From assembly GCF_024730785.1 (NCBI RefSeq), contig NZ_CP102830.1, positions 682,001 to 746,000 on the forward strand: DNA of 64,000 nucleotides. Reading direction: 5' to 3'. Shown piece after piece: positions 42,997 through 51,475 of this stretch. Position 1 is the stretch's first letter. Each line of letters starts with the position of its first letter. The notes beneath the pieces are model-generated. The model ran no database searches. It was not told the origin of the DNA and saw only the letters and a list, made by a program, of their open reading frames with translations. A program made the position numbers and the translations under genes. Origin of the DNA: Pseudomonas sp. LS44 (GTDB taxonomy: Bacteria; Pseudomonadota; Gammaproteobacteria; Pseudomonadales; Pseudomonadaceae).

Positions 42997-44196
42997 ATGA
43001 ACCTCATTGAAAGCCCAGAAGACAAGGCCTTCCGCCAGGAAGTGCGCGAGTTCCTCGCCAGCAGCCTACCTCGCGATCTCAGCGAGCGTGTGCTGAGTCT
43101 CAAGCACCCTACGAAGGAAGACAGTTACCTCTGGCAGACCACCCTCGCCAAGCGTGGCTGGGGCGCGCCGAGCTGGCCGAAAGCGTTCGGTGGCTGTGGC
43201 TGGAACGCCACGCAGAAAAGCATCTTCGAGGAAGAGGTCTACAAGGCCGGCGCCCCACGGCAGATGCCGTTCGGTCTGGCGATGGTCGGCCCGGTGATCC
43301 AGAAGTTCGGCAACGTCCAGCAACAGGACTACTTCCTGCCGCGCATCATCAACAACGAAGATTTCTGGTGCCAGGGCTACTCCGAGCCCGGCGCGGGTTC
43401 CGACCTGGCCTCGCTGAAAACCAAGGCCGAGCGTGATGGCGACCACTACATCGTCAACGGCCAGAAAATCTGGACCTCGTTCGCCCACTGGGCCAACTGG
43501 ATCTTCTGCCTGGTGCGTACCAGCAGCGAAGGCCGCCAGCAAGAAGGCATCTCCTTCCTGCTGATCGACATGAACACCCCCGGCATCACCGTACGTCCGA
43601 TCAAGACCCTGGATGGCGGCGTCGACGTCAACGAAACCTTCTTCGACAACGTCCGTGTCCCGGTCAGCAATCTGGTCGGCGAAGAGAACAAAGGCTGGAC
43701 CATCGCCAAGTTCCTGCTCGGCAATGAGCGCACCAGCATCGCCGGTGTCGGCAACTGCAAGCGCTTCCTGCGCGCGCTCAAGGATCTTGCCGGCACCCAG
43801 CTCAAGCATGGCAAGCCGATGATCGAAGACCCGCAGTTCCGCGAGAAGCTGGTGCGTGTCGAGATGGAACTGCACGCTCACGAGTGGTCGTTGCAGCGCC
43901 TGCTCAGCCAGTTGGCCACCAACAGCCGTGGCGTTGGCGTCGAGCCGTCGATCCTGAAAATCCGCGGTTCGGAAATTCAACAGACGCTGACCGAGCTGAT
44001 GATGGATTGCGCCGGCCCTTACGCCGTGCCGTTCGTGCCCGAAGCCATGGCCGCCAGTTTTGCCGGCGATACCGCTAACGGCGAACTGCTCAACGCACTG
44101 GCACCGCACTACCTGGACTATCGCAAGATCTCGATCTACGGCGGCTCCAACGAAGTGCAGCGCAACATCATCGCTAAAATGACCATCGGTCTGTGA
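42997..44196 (+). CDS. Acyl-CoA dehydrogenase, catalytic subunit of a heteromeric pair
   Basis: A 399-residue FAD-dependent acyl-CoA dehydrogenase. Substrate and FAD region QGYSEPGAGSDLASLKTKAERDGDHYIVNGQKIWTSFAHWANW is at about 127-168, and IYGGSNEVQRNIIAK closes the protein. The usual C-terminal catalytic Glu position is Gly here (YGG), but E244 in GNERTSIAG lies at the alternative base position known from isovaleryl- and long-chain-type enzymes. It is followed 10 bp later by a second dehydrogenase lacking both, as in pimeloyl-CoA and steroid side-chain dehydrogenase pairs. Substrate unknown. A 234-bp gap upstream likely holds its promoter; I see no specific site. Confidence 0.9.
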   Translation: MNLIESPEDKAFRQEVREFLASSLPRDLSERVLSLKHPTKEDSYLWQTTLAKRGWGAPSWPKAFGGCGWNATQKSIFEEEVYKAGAPRQMPFGLAMVGPVIQKFGNVQQQDYFLPRIINNEDFWCQGYSEPGAGSDLASLKTKAERDGDHYIVNGQKIWTSFAHWANWIFCLVRTSSEGRQQEGISFLLIDMNTPGITVRPIKTLDGGVDVNETFFDNVRVPVSNLVGEENKGWTIAKFLLGNERTSIAGVGNCKRFLRALKDLAGTQLKHGKPMIEDPQFREKLVRVEMELHAHEWSLQRLLSQLATNSRGVGVEPSILKIRGSEIQQTLTELMMDCAGPYAVPFVPEAMAASFAGDTANGELLNALAPHYLDYRKISIYGGSNEVQRNIIAKMTIGL

Positions 44197-44206
44197 GGAA
44201 AACGGC

Positions 44207-45331
44207 ATGGACTTCTCGTTAAACGAAGAGCAACAAATGCTGGCCGAAATGGTCAGCCGCTTCATCGAGCGCGAATACGACTTTGAAAAACGTCGCAAGC
44301 TCGCCGAGACCGCTCAAGGCTGGTCGCAGGACAACTGGAACGCCTTGGCGGAAACCGGACTGCTGGCGCTCAACGTGCCGGAAGATTTCGGTGGCCTGAA
44401 CGCCACGCCAACTGAAACCCTGCTGGTAATGGAAGGTTTCGGTCGCGGCCTGCTGCTCGAACCATACGTGTCTACCGCCGTAGTCGGTGCGGCCCTGTTG
44501 GGCAAAATCGGCAGCGCTGAGCTGCAAGCCGAACTGCTGCCGGAACTGGCTGCCGGTAACTTGCGGGTAGCCCTGGCCGCCCTCGAGCCGCAAGCGCGTT
44601 TCGACCTCAATGACGTGACGACCAGCGCCAAGGTGCAAGGCAACGATTTCGTACTGAGCGGCCGCAAGGCGGTGGTGAGCGCCGCCGATAGCGCGCAGAA
44701 ACTGATCGTCTCCGCCCGCACCAGCGGCGGCCAGCACGACAAGGCCGGCATCAGCCTGTTCCTGGTCGACACCGCTGCCGCTGGCGTGACCCTGCGTACC
44801 TTCCCGGCCCTGGATGGTCAGCATGTCTCGGAAGTACAGCTGGACAACGCCCCGGCCACCTTGCTCGGCAACGTCGATCAGGGCTTCGCCGATCTGGAAT
44901 GGGCGGTTGACCGCGCGGCCTTCGCGCTGTGCGCCGAAGCGGTCGGCGCCATGGCCAAGCTCACCGAGCTGACCATCGAATACTTGCAGACCCGCAAGCA
45001 GTTCGGCGTCGCCATCGGCAGCTTCCAGGCCCTGCAGCACAAGGTTGCGGACATGCTCGGTGCGGTCGAACAAGCGCGTTCGATCACCTACTACGCGGCC
45101 GCCAATCTCGACAACGACAGCCAGGTAGAACGCCGCAAGGCAGTCTCGTCGGCCAAGTCGCTGATCGGACGCACCGGTCGCTTCGTCGGCCAGGCCGCCA
45201 TCCAGTTGCACGGCGGCATGGGCATGACCGACGAACTGTCCTGCGGCTGGTATGCCAAGCGCCTGCTCTGCATCGACATGTCGTGGGGCGATGCCGACCA
45301 TCACGTCGAGTTGTACAGCGAAGTGATGTAA
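44207..45331 (+). CDS. Acyl-CoA dehydrogenase, second subunit of heteromeric pair
   Basis: A 374-residue acyl-CoA dehydrogenase-like protein. MDFSLNEEQQMLAEMVSRFIEREYDFEKR opens it and LIGRTGRFVGQAAIQLHGGMGMTDELSCGWYAKRLLCID is the FAD-contact C-terminal block. The position matching the partner's E244 reads VDRAAFALCAE without Glu, and the C-terminal loop is GDADHHVEL. So it probably lacks a catalytic base and contributes FAD binding in an alpha2beta2 enzyme. It ends in a terminator-like stem. Confidence 0.88.
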   Translation: MDFSLNEEQQMLAEMVSRFIEREYDFEKRRKLAETAQGWSQDNWNALAETGLLALNVPEDFGGLNATPTETLLVMEGFGRGLLLEPYVSTAVVGAALLGKIGSAELQAELLPELAAGNLRVALAALEPQARFDLNDVTTSAKVQGNDFVLSGRKAVVSAADSAQKLIVSARTSGGQHDKAGISLFLVDTAAAGVTLRTFPALDGQHVSEVQLDNAPATLLGNVDQGFADLEWAVDRAAFALCAEAVGAMAKLTELTIEYLQTRKQFGVAIGSFQALQHKVADMLGAVEQARSITYYAAANLDNDSQVERRKAVSSAKSLIGRTGRFVGQAAIQLHGGMGMTDELSCGWYAKRLLCIDMSWGDADHHVELYSEVM

Positions 45332-45338
45332 CGACACT

Positions 45339-45371
45339 CAGGCCCGGCATCCTTCGCGGTGTTCGGGCCTG
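45339..45371 (+). terminator. Stem-loop after the acyl-CoA dehydrogenase pair
   Basis: CAGGCCCG (45339-45346) pairs with CGGGCCTG (45364-45371), with further pairing outside through one bulged base (ACAC with GTGT). It starts 8 bp after the stop codon, so terminator is likely, though only a short T-run follows. Confidence 0.55.
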
Positions 45372-45429
45372 GTGTTGATCTCTGTGCTTCCCCTCTCGAG
45401 CAGAGGGGAATCCAGCCCCCCGCAAAATC

Positions 45430-45606
45430 TCAACCCGCCAAACGCGCGCATTCATCGATGCATTCGTGGCATTCCTCTGCGCAGCGCTGACAGTATTCGG
45501 TACGGTGCAGCGAGCACTCTTCGCCGCATTCTCGGCAGACGTACGTGCACAGAATCCACAAGTTGCGGGCGAAGCGACTTTGCCTCAGTGAACGCGGGCG
45601 CTGGCA
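45430..45606 (-). pseudogene. Truncated copper-storage (Csp/DUF326) Cys-rich protein fragment
   Basis: Minus-strand frame between an in-frame TAG (45607-45609) and TGA (45430-45432). Its last 43 residues contain nine cysteines: LWILCTYVCRECGEEC, then SLHRTEYCQRCAEECHECID and ECARLAG. The CxxxCxxCxxxC pattern with H..YCQRCAEEC matches the C-terminal half of four-helix-bundle copper-binding proteins, which are about 110-130 residues. The N-terminal half, with the first Cys-rich helices, is absent in all frames upstream. There is no ATG; only TTG (45561) or CTG could start it. I judge it a gene remnant, though expression as a small metal-binding peptide cannot be excluded. Confidence 0.65.
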
Positions 45607-45779
45607 CTATCCTGTCCGCTGGTCCGCATGGTGACCCGCACAGGCGTTCGGTTGGCTGGCGTCAAAAGGGGCTGGCGGCAGAGGCTACAGCGCCATCCAA
45701 ACGTGCCGGAGCTGCGCTCGCCTAATTCGACGCCACCTTTTAAGATGGCGGCGCCCACGGCTAATAAGAATCTAAAAAA

Positions 45780-46781
45780 ATGCTGCGTGATCTGACCGAT
45801 GATGTGGCGCTGATGCGCCCGGTGATCGATGCCTTGCGGGCCAGCGGAGTCGACCCCGACAAGGTCCTGGTGCGGGTCGGCCTGCCGCCCGGTGGCCTGC
45901 CTGCTGGACGCTTCCCGCACAGCGCTCAGGCGCTGTTCTGGAAAGCCGCCGCCGAAGAGTGCCAGGAAGAGCATGTCGGCCTGTACCTGGCGGGTCATTT
46001 GCCGGCCTTCCATGGCTTGCTGCTGGAATACCTGTTCCTTTCCAGCGAGACCTTCGGCGATGGCCTGCGCCATGCGCTGCGCTACATGCGCCTGCTTTCC
46101 GATACATTGAATGCCCGCCTGGAAATCGAAGGCGAGTCCGCCATCCTGCTGCTGGGCATGAGCGATGGCGTGCCGCGTCACTTTCCGGAAATGCTTGCTG
46201 GTGCGGTGATCCGCCTGTTTGCGGCGCTGACCGAAGGTACGTTCATCCCGCATCGCGTGCAGTTCATGCACAACCAGGGCGCGCCGCTGGAACGCTATGC
46301 CGAGGTCTATGGCTGCCCGACCGACCTGGGCGCCGAGCGTTATGCGCTGCTGTTCGACGCCAGCGTGTTGAACAAACCCTCGCGGCATGCGGCACCGGAA
46401 CTGCTGCGCATGCACGAGTCGCTGGCACGCCGGCAACTGGCCGAGGTCGAGCGACTGGACCTGGTGCGCAATGTGCGTGAATTGATCGGCGAACTGCTGG
46501 TAGACGGCGGTGCCACCCTGGAACAGGTCGCCGGGCGCTTGAACATGCCGCCCCGCCGCTTGCGCGAGCGGCTGGCGATGGCCGGCGTACGCTTTAATGA
46601 CTTGATCACCGACTACCGCTGCCGGCTGGCCAAGGATCTGCTGTTGAAGACCGACGAGCGCATCGACGTGATCGTCGAGCGCACCGGTTTTTCCGAACCA
46701 AGTACCTTCTACCGCGCCTTCAAACGCTGGGTTGGCGAGACGCCTGTGGAGTTCCGCAAGCGCGGCAAGGTCAACGCGTAG
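45780..46781 (+). CDS. AraC family transcriptional regulator
   Basis: A 333-residue regulator of the group with an N-terminal Arabinose_bd-like domain (about 15-200; LPPGGLPAGRFPHSAQALFWKAAAEECQEEHVGLYLAG). The C-terminal AraC helix-turn-helix pair is at about 240-325 (TLEQVAGRLNMPPRRLRERLAMAGVRFNDLITDYRCRLAKDLL and IDVIVERTGFSEPSTFYRAFKRWVGETPVEFRK). Such OruR/ArgR-like members often control lipid or CoA metabolism, and it lies between the dehydrogenase pair and the reductase/thiolase genes. ATG at 45780 follows an A-run but no clear ribosome-binding site. Confidence 0.88.
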   Translation: MLRDLTDDVALMRPVIDALRASGVDPDKVLVRVGLPPGGLPAGRFPHSAQALFWKAAAEECQEEHVGLYLAGHLPAFHGLLLEYLFLSSETFGDGLRHALRYMRLLSDTLNARLEIEGESAILLLGMSDGVPRHFPEMLAGAVIRLFAALTEGTFIPHRVQFMHNQGAPLERYAEVYGCPTDLGAERYALLFDASVLNKPSRHAAPELLRMHESLARRQLAEVERLDLVRNVRELIGELLVDGGATLEQVAGRLNMPPRRLRERLAMAGVRFNDLITDYRCRLAKDLLLKTDERIDVIVERTGFSEPSTFYRAFKRWVGETPVEFRKRGKVNA

Positions 46782-46792
46782 GCAGACCGTTA

Positions 46793-46941
46793 TCGCGAAT
46801 GAATTCACGATAACGGCGAGATGCGCGTTCGTAGGATGGGTTAAGTCGCGCAGCGGCGATACTCATCGAGCCAATACCGATGGGTATCGCTTTGCTCCTA
46901 CCCAGCCCACGGCGCTTCCGTAGCCCGGATGCAATCCGGGA
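46793..46941. repeat. Degenerate repeat units between araC-type and reductase genes
   Basis: Contains a partial REP (ATCGCGAATGAATTCACGAT, 46793-46812), a GTAGGATGGGTTAAG-type unit from 46830, and one CGTAGCCCGGATGCAATCC arm (46919-46941). The 185-bp gap lies between convergent genes and has no coding frame. Confidence 0.7.
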
Positions 46942-46966
46942 ATCCCACTGCGAAGTGCTGCGCCGA

Positions 46967-48319
46967 TCAAGCTCCGAGCAGACTCTGCCCGCAAATCCGC
47001 AGCACTTGTCCGCTCATCGCGCCCGAACCGGCTTGGCCCAGCCAGGCGACGGTTTCGGCGACGTCCTGTGGCAGGCCGCCTTGGCCCATGGCGTTCATCC
47101 GCCGTCCGGCTTCGCGGATGGTGAAGGGAATCGCTGCGGTCATCTGTGTTTCGATAAAGCCCGGCGCCACCGCGTTGAGGCTGATGCCGCGCTTGCCGAG
47201 CGTTGGCGCCCAGGCTTGCGCCAGGCCGATCAGCCCGGCCTTGCTGGCTGCGTAGTTGGTCTGCCCGGCGTTGCCGGCGATCCCGCTGATCGAGGCGAGC
47301 AGCACCACGCGGCTGTTGTCGCGCAGGGTGCCGGCGTCGAACAGCGCCTTGGTGAGGATCTGTGGAGCGCGCAGGTTGACGTCGATCACCGAGTTCCACA
47401 GCGGATCGGTCATGTTCGCCAGGGTCTTGTCGCGGGTGATGCCGGCGTTGTGCACGAGGATATCCAGGCCGTCTGGCAGCGCCTCGATCAGTTTGGCGGC
47501 GGCGTCGTCGGCGACGATATCCAGGGTCAGGCTGCGTCCGCCCAGGCGCGCGGCCAGCGCTTCGAGATCGGCTTGGGCGGCTGGCACGTCGAGCAGCACG
47601 ACTTCGGCGCCATCGCGGGCCAGGGTTTCCGCGATGGCCGCGCCGATCCCACGGCTGGCGCCGGTAATCAGCGCCTTCTGGCCGGCCAGCGGACGGCTCC
47701 AGTCCTTGACCTGCATGGCGCAGGGCGCGAGGCGCACCACCTGGCCAGACACGTAGGCGCTTTTCGGTGACAGGAAGAAGCGCAGCGCGCCTTCGAGTTG
47801 ATCCTCGGCGCCTTTACCGACGTAGATCAACTGCACCGTGCCGCCGTGACGGATTTCCTTGGCCAGCGAGCGGCTGAAGCCTTCCAGGGCGCGCTGGGTG
47901 CTGGCGGCGATCGGATCTTTGAGGCTCTCCGGCGGGCGAGCGAGGATCACCACGTGCGGACAGGTAGCGAGTTTGCGTAGGGTCGGCTGGAAGAAATCGC
48001 GCAGGGCGATCAACTGCTCGGCGCTGCTCAGGCTGCTGGCGTCGAACAGCAGCGCCTTGAGCTTGGTGCTCTCGGCATTCCAGCGCGGCAGACCGAGCAG
48101 GCCATCTTCGGCGGCGAACAGCTGGTCGGTGAGGCGCGGCAGGCACTCGGCAGCCGCGGCGCTCAGTGCGCCGTTACCGCCGACCAGCAGGGCGCCGTCA
48201 ATCGGTCGGGCGCGACCAGCGCGCCAGCGTTCGAGATGCACCGGGGTCGGCAGGCCAATGGCCCCGAGCAGGCGCTGGCCGGCGTTGGAGTTGGCGAAGG
48301 CGAGATAGCGATCGGACAT
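46967..48319 (-). CDS. High-molecular-weight 3-oxoacyl-ACP/CoA reductase (FabG4-like)
   Basis: A 450-residue SDR of the FabG4 type. The N-terminal about 205 residues are a flavodoxin-like, degenerate Rossmann domain. The catalytic SDR domain follows at about 213-450: TGASRGIG, LVHNAGI, ASISGIAGNAGQTNYAASKAG with the Ser-Tyr-Lys triad, and APGFIETQM. Such reductases use 3-oxoacyl-CoA and NADH, in contrast to the 245-residue FabG. It is divergent from the thiolase gene with 308 bp between. Together they could run reverse or forward beta-oxidation-like steps. Promoter within that gap, which also holds a REP. Confidence 0.88.
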   Translation of the reverse strand: MSDRYLAFANSNAGQRLLGAIGLPTPVHLERWRAGRARPIDGALLVGGNGALSAAAAECLPRLTDQLFAAEDGLLGLPRWNAESTKLKALLFDASSLSSAEQLIALRDFFQPTLRKLATCPHVVILARPPESLKDPIAASTQRALEGFSRSLAKEIRHGGTVQLIYVGKGAEDQLEGALRFFLSPKSAYVSGQVVRLAPCAMQVKDWSRPLAGQKALITGASRGIGAAIAETLARDGAEVVLLDVPAAQADLEALAARLGGRSLTLDIVADDAAAKLIEALPDGLDILVHNAGITRDKTLANMTDPLWNSVIDVNLRAPQILTKALFDAGTLRDNSRVVLLASISGIAGNAGQTNYAASKAGLIGLAQAWAPTLGKRGISLNAVAPGFIETQMTAAIPFTIREAGRRMNAMGQGGLPQDVAETVAWLGQAGSGAMSGQVLRICGQSLLGA

Positions 48320-48519
48320 GGAACGGGCTCCACAATTATGGGCTCAGATACTGAGTGACTTGTTTTTCAACGGCCTGCCAATGGCCGCTGCTGTGTTGAC
48401 CACTGTAGCCGCCAGGCCGTTTCATGCATTGACCGGCTTGCCTCGCATTGCTGCGAGTCGGCCAATGTCGGCGGCCGGCGACAGACTAGGCTGTGTCGGT
48501 AAAGCGCAGGCTGTCCGTG

Positions 48520-48580
48520 TAGGAGCGAATTCATTCGCGAAGGGGTCACACCCGGCATCGCGAATGAATTCGCTCCTACA
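48520..48580. repeat. REP inverted pair between reductase and thiolase genes
   Basis: Arms GTAGGAGCGAATTCATTCGC (48520-48541) and its 22-bp complement (48559-48580), perfect. It sits in a divergent promoter region, unusual for REPs, which favour convergent ends. The remaining part of gap 48320-48627 shows no gene. Confidence 0.85.
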
Positions 48581-48627
48581 GTGGCTGGCCTGCTGCATTG
48601 TTTTCCATCCATTTCCAGGAGTCACCC

Positions 48628-49905
48628 ATGACCCAGCTGCGCCGGGTCGCCATCGTCGGCGGCAATCGTATTCCCTTCGCCCGCTCCAACACCGTGTACG
48701 CCACCGCGAGCAATCAGGAAATGCTCACCGCTGCCCTCGAGGGGTTAGTCGAGCGTTATCGCCTGCATGGCGAGCGCATCGGCGAAGTGGCGGCCGGCGC
48801 GGTGCTCAAGCATTCGCGCGACTTCAACCTGACCCGCGAGTGTGTGCTGGGCTCGCGGTTGGCCCCGGAAACGCCGGCCTACGACATCCAGCAAGCCTGT
48901 GGCACCGGCCTGGAAGCGGTGATTCTGACCGCCAACAAAATCGCCCTGGGGCAGATCGACAGCGCCATCGCCGGCGGCGTCGACACTACGTCTGACGCGC
49001 CGATCGGGGTCAGCGAAGGGCTGCGCAAGATTCTCCTGCAAGCCAACCGCGGCAAGTCCACCGCCGACAAGCTGAAGACCCTGCTGCAGCTGCGTCCGCG
49101 CCATCTGGTGCCGCACATCCCGCGCAACGGCGAGCCGCGCACCGGGCTGTCGATGGGCGAGCACTGCGAGCTGATGGCGCAGACCTGGGGCATTCCCCGT
49201 GACGAGCAGGATCAGCTCGCCTATGAAAGCCATAGCAAGCTCGCCGCGGCGTATGCCGAAGGCTGGCAGAACGACCTGCTGACGCCGTTTCTCGGCCTGA
49301 CCCGCGACCAGAACCTGCGTCCGGACATCAGCCTGGACAAGCTCGCCAGCCTCAAGCCGGCGTTCGAGAAGAGCGCCAAGGGCACCTTGACCGCCGCCAA
49401 CTCGACGCCGCTGACCGATGGCGCCTCGGTGGTGCTGCTGGCCAGCGAGGAATGGGCGCAGGCGCGCGGTTTGCCGATCCTCGCCTACTTCAAGGATGGC
49501 GAAGCGGCAGCGGTGGATTTCGTCGGCGGCAAGGAAGGCCTGCTGATGGCGCCGGTGTATGCCGTGCCGCGTCTGCTGGCGCGCAACGGCTTGAGCCTGC
49601 AGGATTTCGACTACTACGAAATCCACGAAGCCTTCGCCGCCCAGGTGCTGTGCACCTTGAAGGCTTGGGAGGACGCCGAGTATTGCCAGAGCCGTCTGGG
49701 CCTGGCGACGCCGCTGGGATCGATCGAGCGCAGCAAACTCAACGTCAAAGGCAGTTCGCTGGCGGCCGGCCACCCGTTCGCCGCCACCGGTGGGCGCATC
49801 GCCGCCAACCTGGCCAAGTTGCTGGCGGCTGCCGAGCGCGGCCGCGGGTTGATCTCCATCTGCGCGGCCGGCGGCCAAGGCGTGACCGCGATTTTGGAGC
49901 GCTAA
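48628..49905 (+). CDS. Acetyl-CoA C-acetyltransferase (FadI-type thiolase)
   Basis: A 425-residue thiolase that cleaves or condenses 3-ketoacyl-CoA. The acyl-accepting Cys is C91 in QQACGTGLEA; H382 in GHPFAATG and C412 in CAAGGQG complete the active site, with YYEIHEAFAAQ before. The length and N-terminus RRVAIVGGNRIPFARSNTVY match the FadI branch. ATG at 48628 follows CAGGAG. The hydratase partner is not in the window. Confidence 0.9.
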   Translation: MTQLRRVAIVGGNRIPFARSNTVYATASNQEMLTAALEGLVERYRLHGERIGEVAAGAVLKHSRDFNLTRECVLGSRLAPETPAYDIQQACGTGLEAVILTANKIALGQIDSAIAGGVDTTSDAPIGVSEGLRKILLQANRGKSTADKLKTLLQLRPRHLVPHIPRNGEPRTGLSMGEHCELMAQTWGIPRDEQDQLAYESHSKLAAAYAEGWQNDLLTPFLGLTRDQNLRPDISLDKLASLKPAFEKSAKGTLTAANSTPLTDGASVVLLASEEWAQARGLPILAYFKDGEAAAVDFVGGKEGLLMAPVYAVPRLLARNGLSLQDFDYYEIHEAFAAQVLCTLKAWEDAEYCQSRLGLATPLGSIERSKLNVKGSSLAAGHPFAATGGRIAANLAKLLAAAERGRGLISICAAGGQGVTAILER

Positions 49906-49916
49906 CCCGAAGGAGT

Positions 49917-49936
49917 AATCGCCAGTGCGGGCGATT
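49917..49936 (+). terminator. Small stem-loop after thiolase
   Basis: AATCGCC-agtgcg-GGCGATT, a 7-bp perfect stem 12 bp after the stop. There is no T-run directly after it; a run of seven T lies 59 bp later. Termination here is uncertain. Confidence 0.35.
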
Positions 49937-50158
49937 GCGCGGTGTAAGTAAAAACTTCGTGAGCTTGGGCGGCCCGCTCTGCGACGGGGGTCGTTTTTTT
50001 GCGTGTGAGTTTTATCGACCGTCCAGTCAGCTTTGTGGTGCTAGTGGAATTCGACTAGTCTCCTGTCGTGTGCCATTTGTCGGGTATGGGGATCGAACTC
50101 TGGCCGGCCGATCGTTCGCACATAACGAAAAATGCAAGGGCCATCAAGGAGATAGGCA

Positions 50159-51412
50159 GTGAGTACGTCGACATTCAAATTGGGCGGAGCGCGGGCATGG
50201 TGGGTATGGACTATCGCCGTCGCCTTCGTGATCTACCTGTTCAGTGTGCAGACCGGTTATTCCATCGTTAACCCGGAGATCCAGAAAAGTGTGACGTTGA
50301 GCGTGACCCAGGTCGCCGCCATCGCCGCCGTTTACACCTGGGTCTTCGCCCTTTGTCAGTTCTTCGGCGGTGCGCTGCTCGACCGTCTAGGCGCGCACAA
50401 GGTGCTGCCCGCCTCGGTGGTGCTGGTGACCATTGGGGTGTTCATCTTTGCCAATGCCACCTCGTACCCGATGCTGCTGGCTTCGCAGTTCGTGATGGCG
50501 CTGGGTGCCTGCACCGGCTTCGTGGGTGCCGGCTACATCGGCGGGCAGTGGTTCGGCATGGCCAAGTTCAGCCTGATGTTCGGCTTGGTGCAGTTCTGCG
50601 CTTCGCTGTCCTCGGCCTTTTCGGTCAACGCCCTGCAGTGGGGCCTGCAGCAGATGGAATGGCGCACGCTGTTCAACTATGTCGGCGTATTCGGCATCGG
50701 CCTGACCGTGCTGGCCTTCATCTACCTGCGCAATCCTGAGCCGGTACAGCGCAGCGAGCAGGGCTTCGGCAGCTTCTTCGCTTCGGTGATCAGTGCGCTG
50801 GTCGACGTGGCAAAGCTTCCCCATGTGTGGATCAGCGCGCTGATCTGCTCGGCGCTGTTCGGCAGCCTGCTGGCGGCCGGGGTGGTGTGGGCGCCGAAAC
50901 TGCTAGCAGTGCTCGGCGCCAACCCGGAAACGGCGGCGTTCAGCTCCTCGCTGCTGTGGCTCGGCCTGGCGGCCGGCTGCCTGGTTCTGCCGGCCTGGTC
51001 GGACAAGATGAAGAAGCGCAAGCCGCTGATCATCGTCGGTTGCGTGGTGCAGCTGGCCTGTGCCGGCGCACTGCTGTACATCCCTGGCATCGCCATTCCG
51101 GTGGCCATGGCCATGTGCTTCTTCTTCGGTGTCGCCAACGCCGCGCACATGCTGACCTTCAGCTCGGCTGCGGACGTGGTGCCGCCGCAACTGATCGGCA
51201 CCTCGGCGGCGTTCGTCAACGGCCTAGCGTTCATTGCCGGCGGCATCATGATCGCCGCGCCGGGCGCACGCATCGTCTCCGGTGAGGCTGCCGGACTCAC
51301 GCAGCACACCCTGGCCATGGCCGAGTACGCCGCCGAGCCGCTGATGATCGCGCTGGGCATCGCCCTGGTACTGTCGCTGATCATGCGCGAGTCCTATCCG
51401 AAGCAGCCGTAA
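50159..51412 (+). CDS. MFS transporter, oxalate/formate antiporter-like
   Basis: A 417-residue transporter with 12 hydrophobic segments. VYTWVFALCQFFGGALLDRLGAHKVLPAS (about 60-88) carries the MFS loop 2-3 motif (G-x-x-x-D-R-x-G). The pattern with GACTGFVGAGYIGGQWFGMAKFSLMFGLVQF is like OxlT-type carriers. The GTG at 50159 follows AAGGAG. It precedes the guanine deaminase gene on the same strand (63 bp), so a purine-related substrate is plausible but unproven; the known guanine carriers belong to NCS2, not MFS. Confidence 0.82.
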   Translation: MSTSTFKLGGARAWWVWTIAVAFVIYLFSVQTGYSIVNPEIQKSVTLSVTQVAAIAAVYTWVFALCQFFGGALLDRLGAHKVLPASVVLVTIGVFIFANATSYPMLLASQFVMALGACTGFVGAGYIGGQWFGMAKFSLMFGLVQFCASLSSAFSVNALQWGLQQMEWRTLFNYVGVFGIGLTVLAFIYLRNPEPVQRSEQGFGSFFASVISALVDVAKLPHVWISALICSALFGSLLAAGVVWAPKLLAVLGANPETAAFSSSLLWLGLAAGCLVLPAWSDKMKKRKPLIIVGCVVQLACAGALLYIPGIAIPVAMAMCFFFGVANAAHMLTFSSAADVVPPQLIGTSAAFVNGLAFIAGGIMIAAPGARIVSGEAAGLTQHTLAMAEYAAEPLMIALGIALVLSLIMRESYPKQP

Positions 51413-51425
51413 CGCTTCGCCAACG

Positions 51426-51445
51426 CAGGGGCCGCCAGGCCCCTG
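51426..51445 (+). other. Stem-loop between MFS and guanine deaminase genes
   Basis: CAGGGGCC-gcca-GGCCCCTG, perfect 8-bp stem, without a following T-run. It may stabilise the upstream message or reduce read-through into the deaminase gene. Confidence 0.45.
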
Positions 51446-51475
51446 TCGTCCAAACCTTCTCGAAAGGAACCGAGC

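Noticed and set aside
48320-48627. Short plus-strand frames in the gap before the thiolase gene
   Set aside because: They run through a REP, lack ribosome-binding sites and have no similarity to a family; the region is a divergent promoter.
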